Source: Acanthopleuribacter pedis
GTDB taxonomy: Bacteria; Acidobacteriota; Holophagae; Acanthopleuribacterales; Acanthopleuribacteraceae
DNA length: 64,000 bases
Assembly: GCF_017377855.1 (NCBI RefSeq)
Contig: NZ_JAFREP010000016.1
Span: 186,001-250,000, forward strand
Reading direction: 5' to 3'
Program-made: the position numbers and the translations under genes
Shown here: piece by piece, positions 27,452-35,931 of the stretch
How the letters are laid out: each line of letters starts with the position of its first letter
How positions within the stretch are numbered: the first letter of the stretch is position 1
The notes under the pieces: generated by a model
The model's database searches: none
What the model was told of the DNA's origin: nothing
What the model saw: the letters and a program-made list of their open reading frames with translations, nothing else

Positions 27452-30400
27452 TTAGGCCATATGCCCGAAAAAAGGTGATCGTTTAGCAGCGTTGGGGAAT
27501 GGGATAATGTTCGGGTTAATGGTGGCCGCGATGAGTTCCTGTTCATCGAAAAGACAGGGCTGTGATTCGCTTGCGAAGGTCATCGACTTTGCTTCCTTGG
27601 GTTTACGTTTAGCTTGCTTGGGCTTGGTCTTGGTCTTGGTTTTTGGCTTTTGAGGCAGTTGGGAGGCCACCACAACCGGCTTTGGCGCAAACGCTCGTTT
27701 CTTTGAGGCCGCAACGCTTTGGGCGGCGGTCGCCGTATTTTTGACGGGTTGGGGCGGTGCCGGGACAAGGCGCAGCTTGGAAACGGCACGGTTCCCAGAG
27801 GCCCCCTTTGGTGTTTCCTGTTCTACCCGCGCGGGTTCCTCGACGAGGCGAAGCTTGGCACTCGACTTTTTGCGCGGTGCCACCGGTTTCGCTTCTTTTT
27901 CCGCCGTCGCGTTCACTTTCGCCGCGCAAGGTTTGACCTCTTTTGGAAGCTTCGCCGGTGTTGGTTCTTGCTGCGCCATGACAACCTTTTTTTCGGGTCG
28001 ATGAACGGAACCGATCAATGTCGGTTTCTCGGTCGGTTCCACCTGCTGTTTTGCCGGTTCGGTCACTTCTATCGCGGGAGCAGCCGCGCCGATCAGTTCC
28101 GGTTTCTCGGCCGGTTCCACCTGCTGTTTGGCCGTTTCGGTCACCTCAACCGCGGGAACCGCGGCGCCGATCAGTTCCGGTTTCTCGGTCGGTTCTACCT
28201 GCTGTTCGGCCGGTGCGGTCACTTCAACCGCGGGAACCACCGCGCCGATCTGTTCTGTCAATGCGGCCGGGTGTGCTTTGCTCGCTTCAAGCGCGGCGGC
28301 TTGATCCCCGTTCGTCCCCGTTGCTCTCGATTCGGTATCGATGACCACCAGCTTTAAGGACGGCCCCGAGGATGCCGGCGCAAAAATCGTCGGCTGATCC
28401 CTTGCCGGGCACACATCCCCAAAAGTCTCGGGGAACGTCGGTAACGTCTTAAATAACTCGGGTTTAAGGTAGCCTCCAAGTTCCGGGAAATGCCAGGACA
28501 TCAGCCCATCGCCATCCACGTTGATGGTAAAGGCGTCCGTGCTGTCGCCCATGTACGACACCTCGTTAAAGCTGGTTAAAGCCGTGTCATCCTTAACCCA
28601 TCGTGTCCAATTCTTGAAGCGTGCCCGGTCTTTGATGCGTGCATCGTGCAGGAACGCCAAGGCTTGAACCCGTTGAATCCCTTCAGAAACAAGGTTTTCC
28701 GGGAGGAATTCCAGCTTTTTCAGCTTGGCTTCATACCGTTGCATGATTTCCAGGGCGGTTGTGCGTGTCTGGGGATTCGCGAATTGCAACAGGGTGCGGA
28801 ACAGTTTTTCCGCTTTATTGGCCTGCTTGACGAGTTCTTTGTCGCGACGACGTTCTCTCAAAACTTCTCGAATTTCAGCCGGATTCAGCGCAAGCGCACA
28901 TAAAAACTCATCATCCAAGGGATCAGAGAAAACACCTTGATCCAAGGTGTTTGATTGCGTCTTGCGAAGAGCGTCACCCCAGTGGGTTTTGTTAGAAATG
29001 GTCAAAAAGCGGTAGTCGTCGGTACTCCCCGAAAGCAAGTAATAGTAGACAAAAACCCGGTCGTTGCGGTTCCCCTGGCGGATTAAACGCCCTTTCCGTT
29101 GGTGAATGGTGCCGCCTTCCCAGGCCAAGTTAACGAAGTGCGCCGCAATCGTGTTTTCTTGTAAATCGATGCCTTCAGAGATCACCTTGCCGCCAATGGC
29201 AACGCGGTATTCGCCGCGGTTGAAGGCTTCCTGAATGGCTAGGCGGTCGCTTGCATCGGGTGCCGTATCCGCGTTGATAATAACGATCTGTTCAAGGGGA
29301 ACCCCTTGGGCTACAAGGCGGTCGGACAAGGCTTGTTGCACGTCTTTCTGATCGGCGAAAATGATTTGCTGACCTTCGTGACTTTGGTAATGCTGCAACA
29401 CATTGCGCGCCACCTGATCAAATTTAGGGTTGCTTTTAATGCCGCATTGAGGCGGGAAGCAGGCCACCTTATCGAGCATGCCGATAATGCGCAGCATGCC
29501 CACCGTTTCAACCGTGTCTTTGTCTTCCTCGGCGTCGTCGGCACCATGACAGAAACCTTCAATGTCACCTTTTTTGATAAGCTTGTCTAACATGCTTTTC
29601 CAGTGATCCATATATTCCTTGATGGCTTCCGTGGGTTCCACCCGCTCAATGATTTCTTGGTACGCGGGTAAGGGCAGGTTAACGTCTTGGGCGGTTTTGG
29701 AAATCATGCAGCTATCCCACATTCGCTGTAAGGCGTCGACATTGCGAAAGCCGGTAATGGTTTGGCCTTGCTTGACTTGGCCGGTCAATGAAACCGTGGT
29801 GATGGGCTCAATGGTGCAAAAATAATCCATTAACTGTTGTGTGTTCTTGATACCGCGATGCTTCAAAGCTTGCGGTGCGAACACCCGCAGCATGTTGTAA
29901 ATCTCGGCCACGCTGTTGTTGATCACCGTTGCCGTCAAGGCGAGGGTTTTGCCGCCGCGCGCCCGCACAATGTCTAATTTGACCTGCATATCATAGGCAC
30001 GGCGGCTTTCCCCGCATTGCCCGGCCATGATCAGCGATTCACCCCAACCGCTGTAGGGCATCCCAAACAAACCCTTGTAGTTATGTGCTTCGTCCACGAC
30101 CACCAGCAGGCCCTTGGGAAGATCGGAGAAAGTAATCTCGCCGCCGTTGTGGTAGGTTCGTTGGCCTGCTTGTTTGATGAAGACGGCGCGCGCTTTGACG
30201 GCGGTTGGGTTGGTATCGGCGCCAAGCTGATCAAAGGCGTTTTCCATGTCGGCCTGTAACTTATCGGCGTCAGTAACCTTAAATTCGCCAAACACTTGAT
30301 GGCTGGTGAGAATAATTTGAATAGCCGGGTCAAAAAAGAGTTTTTTTGCTTCCTCGGTCAGCTCGGTGCGGGGAAGACGCGTAAGTTTGCCCTTACTGTT

Positions 30401-32374
30401 GGTTCGAAAACCCAGGTTTGCCCAAGCGATCCCGGGGAAAAACCGTTCAAGGGTCGCGCCCCATTTGGAAAGGACTTGCTTGGGTACGGTGATAATGGCC
30501 TTGGCACCCGTGGTGCAATGGGCCACGGCCGCGCGTAAGGCGGTGAGGGTTTTACCAAGCCCGACGTCAAGGTTAGAGATGGTGGCCCCGGAAAGGTAAA
30601 AGTCAACATCATCGACTTGCCACTGATGCAGCGGTAAAGCGGCGTTTATGGGTTGAAACGCTTCCTGAACGCGCTGTTTCGGCGCGTTATGAACCAAATA
30701 ATGCGCGTGGATTTTCGTTCGATTCAATTTAGAAGCAATGGAATCATGGTTGTTGACGCGGACCGCGAAATGTTGGCTCCACAGCTCGAACACTTCCTGA
30801 TCGTTTTCATTGATGATGCTTCCGTCTTTGCCATAATTCAGGTAACGAACAATGCTCCGGTTGTCGCCGACGAAAAGGCCTTTTTTGTCGAGTTTATAGC
30901 CCAAAACATCGGCAATGATTTGCCTAGGTATCCAAGGAGAACGAAGGGTAAGCTTATCGGCGGGAATGTATTGGTTTCGGGTCGCGGTTAAGGTCTGCTC
31001 GTGAACCCATTGGGGTAGAACCTCATGATCAATGCAAAGATACAACTCACACGCTTGGGCATCACTCAAGGTTCGCCGGTGAACAAGATACTGACCGATC
31101 CGTTGAATATCGGGATGAGACACGGCAAACGCTTGTTCATCACAGGCCAGCATGCCCAAAGTTTCAAGGTCTTTAACCATTGGGCTTTGAACGACAGGAC
31201 CTTTCTTTAAGAGTGACAAGAAACTAGCGGCGGCAATCTTTTTATATTGTGCTCGTAACCCTTCAAGGTCGATATTGGCCAACAGATGGTAAGCCGTGTA
31301 AAGGGCACCTCTTTGAAGATAAGAAAATGCCTTCTTTGCAGTATCAAATTGTTGGTTAACGGGTAAGCCGTCCGCGTAGCCTTGACTATTGGCGGGAACC
31401 CAACCGTGTTCACCAAGCTCATAGACGGTTCCTTTACGGTTCCACAGTTCACCAATGGCTTTCGGTTGAGGTTGCCAATCAAAAGAAAAAGTCGGTTGAA
31501 AATCAGCTTGATATTCATCACAGGGCTGAAACGAAACAATCGTCTCAAGATTTTCGGATAGTTTCCCTTTACCGGTCTTTTTAGGGAGCAAGTAACCGAA
31601 CTTGGGACCATGGGCGCCTTGCTCAGTGGTTATGACAACTTTTTCAAACAATGGTTGAACGTTATTGCTTTTGATCAGCTCAAGAGCAAGCGAAGGCCAG
31701 TTTTTAACCGGTTGACGATCAAAGAAAAGAAATGACATTTCTTCTAGTGCGTTATAACAAGCGTCCAAAGGCAAAGCTCGGATGTCGGAAAGGTTCCAGC
31801 CAGAAAGAGCCAAATGATGCATAACGCCTTTGGCTTCATCTTTTGAGAAGTATGAATTGGGAACGATGAAGGCCATGTAATGTTTAGCGATTCGAGACGA
31901 AGCAAGGAAGAACAGCGATTCGAAGAATTGAAGATCAGGAAGGAATAAACTAGAAAGGTCCTCGCCTAGATCGGAAAATCCAAGACGTTTGTTGAATGGA
32001 GGATTAGAAAAAACCAGATCGTATTTTTCTTTTTCCGCGTAAGTAATGCACCATTCTTCAAAGCTCATCTGGTAATAGCCAATGTTTCGCTTGAGTCGTG
32101 AAAATGGCTTATCGTCGGAGTAAGGCGGAAATGGTTCAATCATTGAAAGATCTGGATTGGCATAATGAAAACCTTCGCGAACACCTTGCAATAGATGCCC
32201 AATACCACCAGCGGGATCGAGAACAGATTTAAGGTTTTTGGTGATTGCCTTTGATTCAATAAGCGAAGATAACGCGGCTGATAGATTGTAATTTGTATAG
32301 TATGCTTGTATTCCGCGTTGACGATTCTTCTTTGATGCCTTTTTTCTTGAGGCGCTTGATTTAGACTTACTCAT
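27452..32374 (-). CDS. N6-adenine DNA methyltransferase-SF2 helicase fusion
   Basis: 1640 aa. A Lys-rich start; a class-I methyltransferase with SAM motif LDPAGGIGHLL (about 52-62) and catalytic NPPF (124-127); then an SF2/SNF2-like helicase with Walker A VGLGKT (about 605), VVDEAHNYKG (about 760), LALTATVINN, SEGIDLQ and the arginine-finger motif HQRKGRLIRQGN (about 1094); last a low-complexity tail with three near-copies of a VEPTEKPELIG unit (about 1380-1460) and a Lys/Pro-rich end. No nuclease motif was seen. The order resembles DarB-like and ICE/plasmid-borne methylase-helicases. Start at 32374 has GGGAGGAG 10 nt upstream. Confidence 0.82.
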   Translation of the reverse strand: MSKSKSSASRKKASKKNRQRGIQAYYTNYNLSAALSSLIESKAITKNLKSVLDPAGGIGHLLQGVREGFHYANPDLSMIEPFPPYSDDKPFSRLKRNIGYYQMSFEEWCITYAEKEKYDLVFSNPPFNKRLGFSDLGEDLSSLFLPDLQFFESLFFLASSRIAKHYMAFIVPNSYFSKDEAKGVMHHLALSGWNLSDIRALPLDACYNALEEMSFLFFDRQPVKNWPSLALELIKSNNVQPLFEKVVITTEQGAHGPKFGYLLPKKTGKGKLSENLETIVSFQPCDEYQADFQPTFSFDWQPQPKAIGELWNRKGTVYELGEHGWVPANSQGYADGLPVNQQFDTAKKAFSYLQRGALYTAYHLLANIDLEGLRAQYKKIAAASFLSLLKKGPVVQSPMVKDLETLGMLACDEQAFAVSHPDIQRIGQYLVHRRTLSDAQACELYLCIDHEVLPQWVHEQTLTATRNQYIPADKLTLRSPWIPRQIIADVLGYKLDKKGLFVGDNRSIVRYLNYGKDGSIINENDQEVFELWSQHFAVRVNNHDSIASKLNRTKIHAHYLVHNAPKQRVQEAFQPINAALPLHQWQVDDVDFYLSGATISNLDVGLGKTLTALRAAVAHCTTGAKAIITVPKQVLSKWGATLERFFPGIAWANLGFRTNSKGKLTRLPRTELTEEAKKLFFDPAIQIILTSHQVFGEFKVTDADKLQADMENAFDQLGADTNPTAVKARAVFIKQAGQRTYHNGGEITFSDLPKGLLVVVDEAHNYKGLFGMPYSGWGESLIMAGQCGESRRAYDMQVKLDIVRARGGKTLALTATVINNSVAEIYNMLRVFAPQALKHRGIKNTQQLMDYFCTIEPITTVSLTGQVKQGQTITGFRNVDALQRMWDSCMISKTAQDVNLPLPAYQEIIERVEPTEAIKEYMDHWKSMLDKLIKKGDIEGFCHGADDAEEDKDTVETVGMLRIIGMLDKVACFPPQCGIKSNPKFDQVARNVLQHYQSHEGQQIIFADQKDVQQALSDRLVAQGVPLEQIVIINADTAPDASDRLAIQEAFNRGEYRVAIGGKVISEGIDLQENTIAAHFVNLAWEGGTIHQRKGRLIRQGNRNDRVFVYYYLLSGSTDDYRFLTISNKTHWGDALRKTQSNTLDQGVFSDPLDDEFLCALALNPAEIREVLRERRRDKELVKQANKAEKLFRTLLQFANPQTRTTALEIMQRYEAKLKKLEFLPENLVSEGIQRVQALAFLHDARIKDRARFKNWTRWVKDDTALTSFNEVSYMGDSTDAFTINVDGDGLMSWHFPELGGYLKPELFKTLPTFPETFGDVCPARDQPTIFAPASSGPSLKLVVIDTESRATGTNGDQAAALEASKAHPAALTEQIGAVVPAVEVTAPAEQQVEPTEKPELIGAAVPAVEVTETAKQQVEPAEKPELIGAAAPAIEVTEPAKQQVEPTEKPTLIGSVHRPEKKVVMAQQEPTPAKLPKEVKPCAAKVNATAEKEAKPVAPRKKSSAKLRLVEEPARVEQETPKGASGNRAVSKLRLVPAPPQPVKNTATAAQSVAASKKRAFAPKPVVVASQLPQKPKTKTKTKPKQAKRKPKEAKSMTFASESQPCLFDEQELIAATINPNIIPFPNAAKRSPFFGHMA

Positions 32375-33273
32375 GACTTCGGCGCTCCTCCCTTGCTTAA
32401 TCATTGAGTTATTATACCATTTTTTGTGGCTATTAGATACTATTGAACTGAAAATTATAACCCTGTAAGTTGTATGGATTCAGTGATTTGTGAAATACAT
32501 CGATAGGTATTCAAGTCGTGGTTTATGGTGTTTTAGACGGTTATCTGGGGCGATGAAATAGTGTTTCTATTGCGAAATAGCTTTGTTTGCAAAAGGCAGG
32601 AATAAAAACAGAAAAGTAAGCCATTTGTTTCGACAGGCTTAACCAACCCTGGTGACAGGGGGAAGCGTAGATGTTTGCACGAGGTTCTTGGGGTGGAACA
32701 CGGCGCGAGAAGGTAGGGTTCGCCCTTTAGACCAACAGCCAGAGAAGAAGAACTCGGCCGCTCTTCCCCTCAACCCGGAAAGCCGCTGGGAAGACGGAGC
32801 GGTCGGTGCTGGCTGCAAGCACGCGGGGACCACGGGGCCATTCTTGGCGGCACGGTTACAAATGGGGCACGGCTACACAAGGGCACGGCTACACAAGGGC
32901 ACGCGTTCACAAGCCGCGCACGAGCACACGCCCCGCGGGTGTCTTAGTTGGCCTCTCTGTTCGGCTTGTCCCTCTACTCGCCCCGCACAAGTGGCTTCGA
33001 GCGGGGCCGGCGTCGGCGAGCCGAACTAGCGACCGAGCTTGGCGGGGCCGAAGGCGGCGAACCGAGACCCGACCGGGGCTCAAGGGCGAATGCACCGAGG
33101 CGGGAACGGGGCAAGGGACGGGCTGTGCACCACGAAATGGAATTTGTACACATCAAAACCCGTGTTTTTACGCTTATGAGGAGCAAGGAGGGTTTTGTTG
33201 TGGACAAAACGGAAAATTCCCCCGGGGAATTCTGGCGACACTCACTACGTTCGCGTCGTTTGGGAGGAATGGT
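32375..33273. other. Intergenic region, GC-rich 3' half
   Basis: 899 bp. 32375-32640 is AT-rich and likely carries the methylase-helicase promoter. 32640-33130 is very GC-rich, with short direct repeats such as GGCACGGCTACACAAG at about 32866-32900. Open frames here lack any protein-like pattern and are not called. Confidence 0.45.
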
Positions 33274-34173
33274 TTGTGGCATGATCAGCTAATACCGCAT
33301 ATTCAAAAGGCAAGACGTTACCGCCAACAAGATGTTCTGGACATACTGAAAAACTTGAAGTTGAGTAGGCGGCGACTTCCGAGCGCATTCCTTAAAGCTG
33401 TCGGTTGGGAAAACGGCAATCGCGCGATTTCCGGTTCTGATTTGATTGCCGGGCTGCAAACGTATAAACCAAGCCGCGGTCGTCGATCAATCGCGCGGGA
33501 GGAGCGAAAGAGTATCTCCTGCCAGGTTCGCGTTACAGAGGAGGAGCACCGCTTCATAAAATTTGTTGCAGGAATCCATCATTTGTCCGTGAATCAGTAC
33601 GTCCTGGCCTGCATCTTTGATGAACCTTTGCCTGCTCCTCAGCATGGATTAAACGTCGAAACATCCCACATTCTGAACCATATCGGCGATGACCTGAGAC
33701 TTATTGAGGCGTGCATGCGTGATGGGAAAATCGAACCAATATCTGTAGGTCTTTTTACGAACCTATACTCAAGAATAAAACAAGTCCAAGCCGCATTAAA
33801 TCAAACCGTCCTGTTAGAGCTTGATGTGCCGAACTTAAAAGGTCCACGAACAAAACGGCTACATCTTGTTTTTTCTCCTGAAGATATGAAGGCAATAACA
33901 AATAAGAGAAAATCGACACCCCTGTCTCGTTTTTTTCGAGGCAAAGTTCTATCAGTAATAAATATTGAATTTATTGGTCGGATTTCAAAGACAACATACA
34001 AATCATTTCGATTTCGCCAGGGGGAATTGAGCAAGGCGGCTCAAGGTTTCTTGGAAGATGAAAACATTAATCTAGGGTTTGTCGTAAAAGAAATACTCTC
34101 ATTTCTAGAATACGTAAATAGCGAAATTATTGAACAGCAAAAAAGCATCAAGCATGCTTTGATTAAGAGGTAG
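33274..34173 (+). CDS. Putative DNA-binding protein with RHH-like segment (mobilisation-accessory-like)
   Basis: 299 aa from a TTG at 33274, which follows GGGAGGAA at RBS distance; the open frame upstream is GC-rich junk. The N-terminal part is basic (RRYRQQDVLDILKNLKLSRR), followed by ISCQVRVTEEEHRFIKFVAG and HHLSVNQYVLACIF, a ribbon-helix-helix pattern like that of MobC-type relaxosome accessory proteins. The C-terminal half is mixed helical (QTVLLELDVPNLKGPRTKRL onward) and unknown. Codon use and base composition become AT-rich towards the 3' end. Together with the methylase-helicase this suggests integrated mobile DNA, but no relaxase or integrase is visible. Confidence 0.5.
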   Translation: MWHDQLIPHIQKARRYRQQDVLDILKNLKLSRRRLPSAFLKAVGWENGNRAISGSDLIAGLQTYKPSRGRRSIAREERKSISCQVRVTEEEHRFIKFVAGIHHLSVNQYVLACIFDEPLPAPQHGLNVETSHILNHIGDDLRLIEACMRDGKIEPISVGLFTNLYSRIKQVQAALNQTVLLELDVPNLKGPRTKRLHLVFSPEDMKAITNKRKSTPLSRFFRGKVLSVINIEFIGRISKTTYKSFRFRQGELSKAAQGFLEDENINLGFVVKEILSFLEYVNSEIIEQQKSIKHALIKR

Positions 34174-34621
34174 AAAAATAAATATTTGACCATTTAGTCG
34201 CAAAAATCAACACCGTGCTAGTTTATTTATTCGGAGAAGAGAAAAGATGTGTTTTATTCTGTGAAGTATTGCGACTGTTTCTGGAGCCTTTATGTTTTTG
34301 ATGCTTTGCTGGTCTTTAAGTTTGTTCAAATAGGTCAAAGGGCTGTGAGGTGATTGAATTTTGTAATTTTGTAGTAATTGTGGTTAGAAAATTTTTCGTT
34401 ATTTTTCGATGATTATATGTTTCTATCGTACGAGATATGAAAGGGGATTTTAACTCGGAATATAAGCATTTTGATATAAACCAAGGTCGCATCGTTTTCG
34501 TTTTGAAATGTTTGCTTTTAGATTTTCAGCCATGAGTCCATGAAGTAACTGTGCAAGTCTTGGATTCTATGCCGTTTAGGGTTTTTGAAATAAAGTTATG
34601 TTAGAAAATGCTCTTTAGGTC
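34174..34621. other. AT-rich intergenic region
   Basis: 448 bp of low-GC sequence with no ORF. It borders the trailer side of the inverted mini-CRISPR array. Confidence 0.4.
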
Positions 34622-34725
34622 GTATCGACCCCTCCTTGGTTGGAGGTCTTTGCAAGTTATGCGTTTCAAGCCCCCCTGCTGTTGGAGATCGTTTCGATCC
34701 CTCCATAGTTGGAGGTCTTTGCAAG
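34622..34725 (-). CRISPR. Two-repeat CRISPR mini-array, inverted
   Basis: Two 35-nt repeats (34622-34656, 34691-34725) around one 34-nt spacer. Read on the minus strand they begin CTTGCAAAGACCTCCAAC and match the repeat of the array at 54317; the second is nearly canonical, the first (leader-distal) has more changes. The 50 nt on the leader side match the leaders of the two larger arrays (see 34726-34775), which fixes orientation. Confidence 0.85.
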
Positions 34726-34775
34726 AGTCTCGTCAGGAGGCCCTGTGGCGCAACGGGGTTCAAGGGGGTTTTCAC
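34726..34775 (-). promoter_or_regulatory. CRISPR leader-proximal block, copy 1
   Basis: 50 nt that read GTGAAAACC... on the minus strand and end directly at the first repeat. Same length and start as the blocks at 54267-54316 and 58250-58299, with scattered differences; the central CCCTTG/CAAGGG hairpin of the other two is only partly kept. Confidence 0.7.
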
Positions 34776-35301
34776 GGACCTGTTCCCATTCTCCAATAAC
34801 CGGGAAAGTTTTGACAATCAAAAATAGCCAATTATCTCCTTTTGAATGCCTAAGTATCTGATATGGTTGGTTTTCACATACCGCCGGTTGTCAAAACTCA
34901 ATACAACAGAGCGTTAAGGTTATTGTAACAAGCTGTTTACGGCGATGGGAAGATAAGCCGCAAGGTTGGTGGTTTTTTGGGCACAGTTTTCCTTCTTCGA
35001 CCAAGACGTCACCGACAGGGTCGGCGGGACTTGCCCCATAAATTCAGAGAGTGGCCATGTGGATTAGGAATTTGCCAGCCTAATTTGAGTCAACGAGCGT
35101 CTGTTCAAACAGTATCTAACCAGTTCAACATGACTATCCTTAAGCGAGGCCTTGTCCAAATTCAAGCACTGACCCGGGCCTCCGTGCGACTGCCACGCGA
35201 TTTCACGGCACCTTCGACTCCCGCGCGGATGAAATGGTTCCGGTATTTTGTTCGCGAGCGCGTTGGGCGCGACCAAAGCCGCGCCATTGGGTAAACCCAG
35301 G
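34776..35301. other. Intergenic region after the cas effector operon
   Basis: 526 bp between the mini-array leader and the Cas6e-like stop. Small open frames (such as 35064-35276, minus) show no recognisable features. No terminator could be assigned. Confidence 0.4.
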
Positions 35302-35931
35302 TTAAGCTCCGGGTGGCATGTTTTGAGCTGGCTGGGTCGGGGCCGGTGTGACAGTCATCAGACCACAGCCAAACCCTTTGGCCGGACCAATGCCGTTGCA
35401 CAGCAGGTCGGCGAAACGTGCCCCGTCAACAACCGACACCAAACCCTGGAATAGCACCGGCTGAATACAGCCGCGCCGGAAATCCTCACGTGGCTTGCGG
35501 AAACGAAATGGCGGCAATACCTGGGAACGCACCTCGATCACCTCGGCCGCGCCGTCGACCTTGCGGGTTAACCAACGGTCACGGGCGCCGGCCTCGGTCA
35601 GGGGACGGCGGGCACCATGCCTGCGTCCCGAGGCCCGGCGCGAATGGGTGCGCACCGGATTGGCAACTAGGATGAAACGACGGAACCCCGGTTCGGAAAC
35701 CGCTGCCAAGGGCAGGGTTTCCAGGGTGGCCACCTGAGCCAACGGCCCACTCACCGGACGACGTCGCGATTGGACCAGCAGCCGTACCGTTCCCGCCGCG
35801 TCGGGTGTTTCCAACCGATACAAAAAATCACGACGGGCGTCGGCCGGGCCCGGAAACAAACTCCAAACGGCTTGGTGGACACCGTAGTGGTTTCGGAAGC
35901 CGCCGGTAACCCTGATCTCACTTTGGTACAT
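35302..35931 (-). CDS. cas6e: Cas6e/CasE-like pre-crRNA endonuclease
   Basis: 209-aa RAMP-fold RNase expected to cut CRISPR repeats. The start MYQSEIRVTGGFRNHYGVHQ and the stretch AVWSLFPGPADARRDFLYRL resemble the N-terminal half of Cas6e, and the C-terminal Gly-rich loop NGIGPAKGFGCGLMTV is the RAMP signature. His18 in VHQAVW is a candidate active-site residue. Last gene of the effector operon, overlapping the preceding gene by 14 bp, with GGAGGG 5 nt before the start. Cas6e is normally a type I-E protein, so its presence in a III-D-like operon is notable. Confidence 0.78.
   Translation of the reverse strand: MYQSEIRVTGGFRNHYGVHQAVWSLFPGPADARRDFLYRLETPDAAGTVRLLVQSRRRPVSGPLAQVATLETLPLAAVSEPGFRRFILVANPVRTHSRRASGRRHGARRPLTEAGARDRWLTRKVDGAAEVIEVRSQVLPPFRFRKPREDFRRGCIQPVLFQGLVSVVDGARFADLLCNGIGPAKGFGCGLMTVTPAPTQPAQNMPPGA

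Noticed and set aside
32806..33273. 455-aa ORF start at 32806
   Set aside because: The first 156 codons are GC-rich repetitive sequence with no protein-like pattern; a TTG with GGAGG at RBS distance begins the plausible protein at 33274.
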